The notes below the pieces were generated by a model. The model saw only the letters and a list, made by a program, of their open reading frames with translations. It had not been told where the DNA came from and did no database searches. DNA of 64,000 nt, taken from the NCBI RefSeq assembly GCF_001641265.1, contig NW_020167552.1, forward strand, positions 124,001 through 188,000. The letters are read 5' to 3'. Origin of the DNA: Pseudogymnoascus destructans (lineage: Eukaryota > Ascomycota > Leotiomycetes > Thelebolales > Thelebolaceae). Positions 54,469-64,000 of this stretch are shown here, one piece after another; positions within the stretch are counted from its first letter, which is position 1, and each line of letters begins with the position of its first letter. The translations under genes were made by a program, and so were the position numbers.

Positions 54469-55230
54469 ATCTATAGTAATAAATATAGTAATTGCTTGTA
54501 AATTATACGTCCTATACAAACTACACTCACATATATAAAGTACACGTGATAGCAAATATAAATGTCCCGTGACTGGTTTCTTGGCAGACCGGTGGGTACC
54601 CGTGGGTTATTGGCTTCAGACCGGCCCATGGTCTGGGTGGAAGTTTTCCACCCAGACAGACCCATGGGCCGGTCTGGGTTAGGTTACCTGGTGGGGTCGG
54701 TTACCCATGATGCACACTAGTCGCGTAGGGGTCTGTTTGTGTAGAGCCTCCCGCCACGAGGTTTAGGCGTAGAGAGCGTAGGTTACCTTAGGGGGGTTGG
54801 CCCATTTTTCGATTCCATTGGACAGGATTTATCGTAAAAAATGGTCTAATACCAATATACACCATGCTACGCAGCCAATCTATTGGCTGCGTAAGCTGTA
54901 CCTAGCTACATATTCTATTGCCAAGCCTATTGTGCCACTATTCCCACTTGGCACTATTCCAACAGCCAATCATAATATATAAAGGAACACGCTTACACAA
55001 TAAGGTAGTAGTAGACACTATGCTAGGAATAGTATTGAAACCAGGGTTACACTAACAGCGTTAATAAATAGACACCTGTATAAGAGACAATTGTCAGAGT
55101 TAAATAATCCCAAAAATAAACACGTGACACATTGGCAAAATACACGTGATATATGGTCAACTCTATTATTACGAGGGTATAATTAAGGAGACAGTGTTTA
55201 TATTATACTAATGAAGCAAATACTATATTA
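54469..55230. other. Flank of the large Tnp2/SNF2 element, with hairpins
   Basis: Non-coding. It has a 60-bp imperfect palindrome at 54617-54676 (arms CAGACCGGCCCATGG and TCTGGGTGGAA) and a perfect 11-bp-arm palindrome at 54869-54892 (ACGCAGCCAAT). ACACGTGA occurs near 54541, 55121 and 55142. One of these may mark the left end of the large element, but I could not find a matching right terminus because it lies outside the window. Confidence 0.5.
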
Positions 55231-56784
55231 TTATAACCCCTCCTCGAATACGTCTTGTAAACTACGTCTACTGCTATAAGCACCGTTGGTATCATCGTCG
55301 TAGTGGTCATCGTCATCGTCATCGTCATTCTCATCATCCATAAATTGCTCAGGCCTGTCGTTACTACTTCCATCCTCGTCTGCCGAACCCCAGTCAATGT
55401 CATCCTTTAGTGTTCCAATAGATTGCTGTGCAATCTGGTCGTCTATAAGGGGCATTTTCCTCCGTCGTCCATACATATCCTTGAACTTCAATCGTTTTGG
55501 GCCGATATTAGTATGCTGGTTTCTTGGGTAGGCATCAAACCAGTTGAGGAGCACCTGTCTGGGTACCCCATTCCGAACACCATGGTTCTGTTCGAAGTCA
55601 AGGTGGAGCTTTACCTTTACAGCTAGTGACACAAACCAGTCTAATATAGTTAGCACAAAACAGTAACCACTTATAAACAACGTACATTTAATCCAGAACG
55701 GGCCTGGAGCAATTGACGCTGTTCCGTTAGGACGCAGTTCACTTGACTCAATCTTCTCGTAGAACAGTATATATCGACTTGCCCAGCAAAAGACACTCTC
55801 TGCATCAACAACGCTGTAAATAGACTCGAACACTTCAAAGAGTCGAGATAGGTCTTGTTCATTCAGCAGAAACGACATGGATGGTTTTGTAAGGGTTTTA
55901 CCAACCCATTCCTGTACATGTTCAGACAAGCTACTATATTTTGGGTTGGAGGGTCATACCATCATGCAGGTAATAGTCCGGTGCTTCCAGGTATTTGTAT
56001 TGCCTCTTGCTTTATAGAGAGCCTTGTCTCGAAGCGCAAAGTTCTCATCGAAGTCAACAGATAGTGTAACGTCATTTACTATAGCCTCAAGCTCCTTATC
56101 TGTTGCTCGCCCATATCGGAGGGTAAGTCGTCGTATTTCAGGATCTAACTTCTTCCTGATTTGTTTCCACGCATTGTTGTCAAAGAGCTTCGTCTGGCTA
56201 GCTGACCGTTGAAACGGTCCCATAGTGCTATTATGGGAACTGTGGGTGTATTGCTTAGTATGCTTTGCAGTAGGTCGACAGGCTAGTAATGAGTTGGTAG
56301 ATCCAGTAGAATTACTACTTCTACTACTCTGTTGAAGCGTAGATGCAACAGTGTTTCGACAGTTGTTGTTCGACCGAAGCTGTTGAGTCAGGTCCAAATG
56401 ACCATTCTCAAAGGATAGCGTAGTATCTGGCTGGGTAGGGAGTTGAGAGGAGGCCGCATTCATTAACCCCCCCTGGACACGCTCAGTTTGAGACATTGAG
56501 GGGCTAGTTGTATTGGGTGTATCGTGTTGTAGTAACTGCAAGGTAGGTGAATTCATTGATGTCAACGGGGCTCCTTGAACAACCGAGTCTGGAGAATGCT
56601 GGCTTTGGGACAACCCTGGACTATTTGAGTCGCGTGGAAGGAGGTGGCCTAATCCATATGGGTATTGAGACCCAGAATTCTGAGCATTCTGTAGCTGGGA
56701 GTTTCCGTAGTTGTAATCCTCTTGGCTGTGGGCTTGCACTGCACCCTTAGCAATGCGTCTTGGTCGACGTGATGTCTTTGGCAT
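55231..56784 (-). CDS. Unknown acidic-tailed protein of the large element
   Basis: The start is MPKTSRRPRR at 56784. An intron at 55912-55959 (48 bases, GTATGA to TACAG) joins exons 56784-55960 and 55911-55231 in frame, giving 501 residues. The acceptor AG is part of the ACATGT-centred motif. A 5' untranslated intron ends at about 56795 and also contains the motif. Residues 1-190 are Gln/Ser/Asn-rich, 200-420 are helical with aromatic residues and resemble no family I know, and the end is very acidic (Asp-rich run, then SSRRSLQDVFEEGL). It is divergent from the transposase, with about 310 bases between starts. By analogy with the second protein of CACTA elements it could bind element DNA, but that is inference. 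Confidence 0.6.
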
Positions 56785-57093
56785 AGTAAGGAACCTGCAA
56801 CCCAAGAATTAGCCTATCTTCTGTACATGTTCAGAGGGGGGCACAAACACTGATTGTATATTCTTATACACTCTGTAATTATACCATAATATATAGTAGT
56901 TTGAGAACACAGTATTGTGGTTGTACGTGTATATTTCCAAACACTCTATTACGCATGTGTGGAGCAAATATATGTGAGCACGTGACCCAAGATGACTAAC
57001 ACAGTAGTATTATCCAACTCTGTATGCGGCTCTTACTATAATATAACCCCCGTATTCAACAGGAGGTCTTCAAGCAACATATAGTGAATCATA

Positions 57094-60000
57094 ATGGACT
57101 TAAGCCCAGATACAACATATACAGCTGAGGATTTTGGCAATCCAAATCGTCGGCGAAGGCGCAAGTGGCCAACTTATAGTGCAAACCTTCGAAGACATGT
57201 TGCACATCGGACTACACAAATAGGCCAGGAAGAGGCTGTACGGAGACGACACCTGCAGCTTCCTATTCCTAATAATGAAACAAGTAGCATCCAAACCTGT
57301 ATAATACCTCCCTCGCTAACATTAAACCAGCCAGAAGACTACTACACAATGTATGATAGTGACAGCAATAGTAGTCCTGCCTTTATCTCCAACGATCAAC
57401 CGGCCAACACAGGATCTAATATGCCAATTATGGAGCCAGGCTCTTCCTATACATGTTCAAAGGACGCTCTTTATTGTGACGATTATAATAGCATGGCTAT
57501 GGGGGACAACAGCTCGGATAGTAACTCTGTAGAGAGTGAAAACACTCCCAAGATTCATTTTACAAGCAATGAGGTCATTGATCTATCTGCACTGAACCCT
57601 CGCTCAGCGCCAGTATCTGACTTTACAATGGCATTCGGACTCTGGTGCGATACACACCGGGTTACCCGGCAGACTTATAAGGCTTTACTCCAAGTTTTAC
57701 GACTTCTTCCAAATGAGGAGTTTCGACAGCTCCCAGAAAACCTTGCAACACTCCAAAAGTGGTGCCGTCGTCGCCTTCCTTTACTACCGCTCCAAAGATC
57801 AGTTGTTGATGTCCGGATGGATAAACAGCCATCAGGCAATGCAGCAACGTCCCAAAGCTATATATACTTCTTTGACCCGCGGGTTATCGCTGCCACTATA
57901 CTATCATCAACACTCGGTCAGCCAATACACCAAGGAATGGCCGAGATTGTAGACAATCCATCCGAGTTTTACCATTCCCGTGCATGGGGCTCTTCAATTC
58001 GGACCTGTGGCAGCGACTTTGCCCTATATAAAGGTGGAGAGCCAATATTTCCCTCAGACTTTGTCCAGTATAAGTGCAAAAGTCAGACCTGTTGTAGCTC
58101 CACCTCCAAGCATACAGGGCAGGTAGTGTTTGTTGGGCGTGATAGACGGGAACTGTCTACTACTATCAATACAGTACTCCTTCATATCAGGCCTTTATTG
58201 CATCGAAACGACATACTATACCAGTCCCGTGGACTACAGGAGGAAATTAGAAAGCTGTCAACAAGTGAGCGCATTATTGACAACGAGGGTTTAGTCTGGG
58301 TCCAGCCAAACCAGGTATTACACCGTCGACCCGATATTAGCATCCAGTGGGGTGATGGTACTATACGGACACCCTGGGCAGTTACTAAGATCTTTACCAA
58401 GGCCCATGGCATCGTTGATATCCAGAAGAGTACACCAATACGTGGGGGGCTAGAGATTAAGCAATACGGCCGAGAGTACCTTATGGCTACAGTTATGGCA
58501 GGAGTACTGTCACTGCCCCTCATTATGTTTATTGACGTGGACTATACCGCAACATGTACCGCTCAGTTACTGGAGTATATATGATGCCAGCTGGGCTTGG
58601 TATTGAGCAGCGACAAAGGAGCATGAATAGTCATACTCTAACCCTTGGGCCCCATGGTTCTCAGCTTGATGCTACAGTATCGGTCCTCCGAACATGTATA
58701 GGGGCCCTTGAGCGTGGAAGCCCAATGGTTATTAGAGGAGTAAAGACAGTAGTATGGGCCCCGTTAATTACTATTCTAGGTGATATGAAAGGGCAACAAC
58801 AGTCAGCTGGTTTTCTTTCCCCAAGGGCTAACCTCTGCTGTCGGTTCTGTGATGCAAGCCTTGATACAAGGGCTGATCTCAGAAGAGATATTGCACGCCA
58901 TGGTCGGTTCCACTACCAAGTACAGGACCTACGCATGCAGATGGATAAACTTACCTCAAAGTCAACTCGGTTACAATTTGGTCGCCGACATGGGTTAGCT
59001 GACCAGCCATCTGCCTTACAGTCTGTAATACCAGCACTTGACATTATTATAAGCCGCCCCCCCGATCCAGCACACAGTGAGTTCCTTGGTATCGTTCGGA
59101 GACTATATCCAATATTATATGGGCCATTGCTAACTCCAGTTGCCCAGGTTGAGTTTACTAAACAGTTCCAGACATATACGTTCCCGCCTGGCTGGAGTCG
59201 AATCCAATCGCCAGAGAAGCACATACGGTCCTGGTCAATGAGCGAGTGTGGGAAGGCGTCAATTATCGTGCCATTAATACTTCGCGGTTGGCTAAAGACT
59301 ATCCATATACGGCATACGTTCCAGCTAGCCCTTGCCCGCGAATGTCCAGTGACACACCGGCCTATACATACCAGAACTGATGTAGATTTCATTGTCCGTG
59401 CCTTTGGTCATATTGCAATGGGAGTAATTCCTTCGTGTCCTCAACTAGCCTCACGAGTAAGGAGCGGCTAGAATTCCACAATGTCATATTGGAGGGGAGA
59501 GCTAGTTTTTTATGTCTTATGAAAGCTGCAGCGAAGTCGTCATAGAGTGTAGAAACTAGACAACCTTCTCGTAGTAGGAGAAGCCCTGCGCTGTCTATCC
59601 CTCTATACTCGAATAGTTACGTCCAAAGTGGTTCCGATACTGAGACAAGTACGGACGACCAAGGCAACAATACTCAAGATAGTTCTTGTATTCCTGGTTA
59701 TGCAGGCAGACTTCCGAATTACCATATTGCGTTACATTTTAACCAAATGATGGAGGAGTACGGGGTTGTCTGGAATACAAATGTGTTCTGGGGAGAGGAT
59801 AAGCACAAGTTTTTCAAGGAGGCAGTTACTCGGACAAATCATAGACGACCCGAGCGTGACTTACTTATCCAGGAGTGTATATTCTCAACGCTACGGTATA
59901 CTCTGTGTGGTGCCTTCCTCCACACATGTATAGAGATCTCTGCTCAGATTATGAGGATTCGGGACAGCTGCCCAGCTGTATTCGAAACCCTACTAACTGT

Positions 60001-60577
60001 TGCTGACAGGCGAGTATTAACATCACAGTCAGGGGTTCACCGGAATATACATTCTAACAACTTGCATATTGATGCCCGAGTACAGGGTGAGTTATCAAGC
60101 AAAGCATGCGTCCTACAGGAACTGCCTATCAAAGCTCGACAGTTTACCATACCCTTTTTAAATATGTTCGAAGGAACCCTTACTAAATATGGCTACCACT
60201 CGGTATTGTTTGGTAATACCCGTTTCCGCTGGTATGAGAAATTGACATATTCTATTATAGATAGTTCCCGACGGCGAACACTACAGCAGAATGATATAGT
60301 GCTAACTATTGACAGCACGTTTGGCAGGATAATTGGCTTGTTTACTTATGCCCCTAGTCCTGATCAGTTGCCCCACGTCTTCATTCTTATAAATAAGTTG
60401 GTTCAGAATAGTAACTCAGATACAGTGCTTAACCTTCCTATATTTACCCAAACCTCAGCCCGTCAAATTGTCACCCTGCCGCAACTTAAGGCAGATGAGA
60501 TATATATGGTACCCTCTCCAAATAGCGAACTCTATCCAAATCAGTATATTCGTTGTACTTGGGACGTACGCTTCTAG
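57094..60577 (+). pseudogene. Tnp2-type (CACTA/Plavaka-like) transposase, two frameshifts and a stop
   Basis: Three overlapping frames make one protein of about 1160 residues. The first (57094-58584) contains FTMAFGLWCDTHRV and EYLMATVMAGVLSLPLIMFI. The second (58554-59471) contains SVTGVYMMPAGLG, TLGPHG and GDMKGQQQSAGFLSPRANLC followed by CRFCDASLD (the GD and zinc-ribbon part of the Tnp2 core). The third (to 60577) contains LPNYHIALHF and NTNVFWGEDKHKFFK, typical of Tnp2 C-termini. Frame drops of one base near 58540 and 59435, and a TAG at 59543-59545, inactivate it. It acts, in family terms, as a DDE cut-and-paste enzyme. Confidence 0.78.
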
Positions 60578-61055
60578 TAGTAAGCGGATTGTCAAGCGCC
60601 CTCTATACATGTTCCATCACTTTGGTGGGGTCTATTGGCCAAATCAACCTCCGGATATCAACTCTCAACTTCTTCCTTCAACCACCACCACCAACAACAA
60701 CATGTGCTGTCTGGCTGTTCTTTGGCCCTTGGAATAGCTTCGAGTAAGTGCAACTATCTATTACTTTGTTTATTTCCTTTTACATTCATCTTACTGACCA
60801 AACGAAGCTATCTACAAGCTGGTGTGAGGCCAACTGGCCAAACCTGGCCAAATATCGAAGAGCATCATTGCCAATACTCAAATTCACTCACTCCAACACC
60901 AACACACTGTGCGACCAACTTGTTTTACCTCATTTCCACACCAACAACCTCACTGGCGCTGTTTTGAAATTCACCCGGGTGAATTGAAGGTGAGAACCCT
61001 AGAATATCCCGAACATGTACAGAGGCATGGTTCTAATACCTCTAGAACAATTACT
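60578..61055 (+). promoter_or_regulatory. Upstream region and 5' UTR of the helicase gene
   Basis: CA-rich leader-like sequence. A probable untranslated intron at 60990-61045 (GTGAGA to CTCTAG) contains the motif GAACATGTACAGAGG, and the ATG follows ten bases later. Confidence 0.55.
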
Positions 61056-64000
61056 ATGTCGACCACACCCCCTTCCAAACGCGCAAAGACGCATGGCATT
61101 CCTCAGAAATCCGAACCAAAGGCTCAAAAGGATCCAAACCCATCCGGAAGCAGCTCTGCAAAGAATGAGGTAAGGTGCCCCTCTCTGAACATGTACACGG
61201 GACTAATACAGCAATAGACTTCAAGGAAGCGCGCTGCAGCCTTGCAGTATCAGGTGACAAAGTGGGCACCGGGGAACCCACTCAACGACATGTCAAGGCT
61301 GGCCGAATCGTCAGTTGCTGGATACCTTGGCTATACCGACACCATCCACTTACGCCACCTGAAATGGTCATGGCCTGTAATGAAGGGAGCAATGGTATTC
61401 GAAACCACTCTGAAGAACAAGCTACAGACCAATGCAACTTCCATATTGGAGGCTTCAATCGACGATGCTGATGCATATGAATTTGAGGCCAATATCGACA
61501 CTCTTATTTCAGCTTTCGATGCTCGAACCGAAGAGAACAACGCAGATACGGAGAACACAACCCGAGCACTTACACTGCTATTTGCTGGGATTATACACCA
61601 CGTTGCCAATGCCCTTGAAGATATGGACCTATTGACCCATGACGACCCTGAGCTAAAGGCGCAGTTTACCAATCTACGCGTTCATCAGTCAGGTGTGAAG
61701 GGGTTCTTTGTCCCAGCGTTCGACATGAAGGCAGTGCTTGCCCCTACACTTGGCCCGCTTGTTTTACATAGCGAGCATGCCATGGAGCGGTATTCAAGAG
61801 CTTATACGTGTATTCGCTACCTACTTTATCATACTACAACGTCGAAGTTTGCTACGATCAAAGGCAAACTTACAAAGGGCACCTATTTCGAATCTGGAAG
61901 TGTACTTCAAGACAGGCTCCCATCTTGGATGGGCAGTGATACTGTGGTTGAGATTCCTGGAGCGACTTCCATCATTGGTCTTATGAACCAAGACAAGCAC
62001 ATCCCACTCCAGGTTACCCTCCAGTTTGTCCATGAGGAGGGAACAGACGATAATGAGGATCTTCTGCGTCATATGAATTCATACCTGAAGCGAAAGAAGA
62101 TCCGATTGTTGAAGGACAGCGTTGACTACAAGCATGAGATTCGAGACTTCGAGATCGCACCCCAGTGGCGTGATCACCTACGCCATGAGCTTCTGCTCCC
62201 GCGGCTCAGATGCGACTTCAGCACCCTTACCTTGGTCTCAACTACTCTTCCTGATACAGACTGCGGCCCTGTACATGTTCCAGAGGAGGGCTCATGGATC
62301 ATCTACGACAATGACAATCCTGATGTTGTTATACCATGGACTGATGTGCTCGACATCCTTCAATCTGGTACCTGTTTCCGCATCGACTATTCCCTCAAAG
62401 TTGTTGATGCAGATGAGGATGGGCCGTATCCTTATGAGTTCGATGGGGGCCCTATCCAGGTTTGTAGCATCAACGAGAGCACAATAGCTACAGTCAATAA
62501 CGCATCTACTGGAGAGACTACTACCGGAGAAGATTTTACAGCCGTTGTAGGCCCTTGGCCTCCACTCCCTCCCACTCAACATGACATAAAGGGGAAAGGC
62601 CCTGAGGTCCCAACAGGTCCACACACAGCGAAGATGATGCGCGATAAACCTGCACTATCATACTTGGAAGGGGTCCTTTCAGGATCAAACCATCACGGGA
62701 TCCGTGGCATGGTAACTCCTACGAAATTGTTTGGTGATTGCAACTCTGCAGAATCGCAAGCATGGCACCTTGGTGTCGACGTATCAACCCCAGCTGGCAT
62801 TGAGGCATTTATCCGAAAGGTTATCGGTACTCTACGTGTTGCTAATGTTGCGCCAAAGAAGGCCCTAAACTTGGCTGGCCTGCCTTCAATTGTTCAGCAA
62901 GAGATTCAGAGTGGAATGGCTGCTGCCACTTCTACAACTCTAAATGCAGACGTAAGCATCCAACTCTGTACATGTACAGAGACACCACTAACGCTAATTG
63001 CGATATAGCTTCCAGTAACAAGCGAGGATGCAACAAGTATGGAAGACTTTTATAAGATGCAAAAGCTCTTCACGGGGGATGAGTCCCAGACAGGCCCTCC
63101 TCTCGATGCCTGCCTTATAATCGCAGACGCTCATTTCGACACATGGCATGATAAGGAGCACACTCTTGCCAAATATGTTCTATGGTCACTCCCAACAGTA
63201 CAAATCCGGCCTCTTGGCCACAGGTTACCGGGTTTTGTGGATGATCCTCAAAGCTTACGGTTATACACACGCTCCAACAAAGGAAGGGCAACTTCAAGCC
63301 GACGAACTTCAAACAGCTCGCACATATGGCGGGGTACTTGTCGATAATATGGGCTTGGGGAAAACCTACACCTCATGTTTGTATCTCGAGTGGGTCATCC
63401 AGTTCTTTACACCAAGAGACGCCAGGTAATTACAGACCGCACTTGATATTGGCGCCAGCTGGGCCGGTGATAGAGCAATGGAGGCTCGACATAACAAAGA
63501 ACTTCAAGGGAATCAACCTGATCCTTGCATACGGGGACTCGCCACCAGACGGAGCTTCCTCATTACGGTGGATTTCATCCAAGGCAATGCGAAGCCAGCC
63601 CATAGTCCGAAGAAGTTTCCGGCCGGTCTCCGTTTTATATTTGACCAAAACAACCGAATGGCTGCCAAGACAGTAATCCTTACGTCTTATGACACGCTTG
63701 CCGCTCGAACATTCAGAAACCGCGTCGACAGCCTGGCGATACTACCCAGTTTAAGCCGTCAGAATGGATTGGAAGATGGAAGGGTGTCTTTCACACCGTT
63801 ATTATGGATGAAGGCCACAAAGTGCGAAATCCTCTAACTAACATCCATGTGGCAGTTGCAAGGTTGAACGCGCGGCATCATTGGTTTATTACTGGTACAC
63901 CAATTCAGAATCAGAGCTCTGTAAGTCAGACCATCCTGTACATGTCCAGAGCTAGGCTAATTGATAAAAGGATATCTTGGACCTCTCAACATTCTATGGC
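61056..64000 (+). pseudogene. SNF2-type helicase with long novel N-terminus, frameshifted, runs off window
   Basis: Exon 1 (61056-61169), exon 2 (61218-62951) and exon 3 (from 63009) are joined by clean introns of 48 and 57 bases. The first 620 or so residues match nothing I recognise. SNF2 motifs follow: GGVLVDNMGLGKT (motif I, about 63330), LILAPAGPVIEQW (Ia), VIMDEGHKVRN (motif II, DEGH, about 63810) and WFITGTPIQN (III, about 63890). These lie in several frames, with changes near 63225, 63425, 63650 and 63730. Another intron at 63921-63970 precedes DILDLSTFYG. Such ATPases remodel chromatin; in an element it could help access or mark DNA. Helicase C-terminal half not in window. Confidence 0.75.

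Larger units (their letters stand above)
55911..63950. repeat. Dispersed palindromic motif centred on ACATGT
   Basis: The consensus is roughly CCTGTACATGTTCAGAGG; the copy around 62970 is a perfect 18-bp palindrome. ACATGT cores with matching flanks start at 55916, 56825, 57451, 58692, 59924, 60607, 61013, 61189, 62273, 62970 and 63940; a weaker one is at 58552. Six of these lie in introns, the others mostly in coding sequence. About two ACATGT hexamers would be expected by chance in 8 kb of random sequence. Confidence 0.8.
54469..64000. mobile_element. Large CACTA/Plavaka-like (Tnp2) element with helicase, right end not seen
   Basis: Three genes (acidic unknown, Tnp2-type transposase, SNF2-type helicase) share a dispersed palindromic motif around ACATGT. 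This suggests one unit beginning between 54415 and 55230 and extending beyond 64000. Terminal repeats and target duplication are not established. Confidence 0.6.

Noticed and set aside
57195..57200. Additional ACATGT hexamers at 57195 and near 60699 as members of the palindromic motif
   Set aside because: Their flanks do not match the extended consensus, so they are not counted.
54469..64000. A Starship-type giant element
   Set aside because: No DUF3435 tyrosine-recombinase captain is visible. The transposase here is of the Tnp2 DDE type.

Overview
The window looks like a transposon-dense segment of a filamentous ascomycete (Pezizomycotina) chromosome. Genes have short GT-AG introns of about 48-70 bases. 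The host-type genes are typical fungal ones: GH55 glucanase, purple acid phosphatase with a Ser/Thr-rich wall-type tail, Myb-like regulator, FCY-type permease remnant, MFS sugar transporter remnant. Several repeats carry the C-to-T nonsense pattern expected of RIP. I cannot name the species.

Layout. 1-2507: secreted GH55 exo-beta-1,3-glucanase (minus strand, running off the left edge). 3.3-3.5 kb: a 33-bp minisatellite. 3.9-10.8 kb: an ancestral locus of two small tail-to-tail genes whose introns carry 11-bp tandem repeats. It is interrupted by a zinc-knuckle pogo/Fot1 transposon (4231-6090) and a Tc1/mariner element (6140-10446), which itself holds a solo LTR and an apparently intact pogo element (8145-10354). 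10.8-20.4 kb: nested solo LTRs and pogo-type elements B and C; C carries an antisense fragment of a host CSC1/DUF221 channel gene. 20.4-25.8 kb: a Copia pol remnant split by a hAT element that contains half of a pogo transposase. 26.3-32 kb: a host island (Myb-like gene, FCY permease fragment, 2OG-Fe(II) oxygenase). 32.3-34.5 kb: probable LINE tail and a decayed sugar transporter. 34.6-42.8 kb: a second, nearly identical copy of the 4231 transposon, a RIP-damaged pogo element, a second hAT, and inverted LTRs around a 9-bp satellite. 44-50.5 kb: a small secreted protein resembling the RNase T2 C-terminal domain, a RIP-damaged pogo copy, and the purple acid phosphatase. 50.7-54.4 kb: a broken kinase-like gene and two Gypsy fragments; one keeps a textbook -1 frameshift signal.

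The last 9 kb (about 54.5-64 kb, right end outside the window) is the least familiar part. It holds a coherent gene set: an acidic-tailed unknown protein, a divergent Tnp2-type (CACTA/Plavaka-like) transposase and a long SNF2-type helicase. It is marked by a palindromic motif centred on ACATGT, present in all six recognisable introns and repeated in exons. Together these suggest a large DNA transposon with a dispersed, self-encoded sequence tag.

Most insertions have exact target-site duplications, so their order can be read. Nearly identical, undamaged copies sit next to heavily RIP-mutated relatives, implying waves of different age. Intron-bearing gene models here are reading-frame inferences without transcript support.
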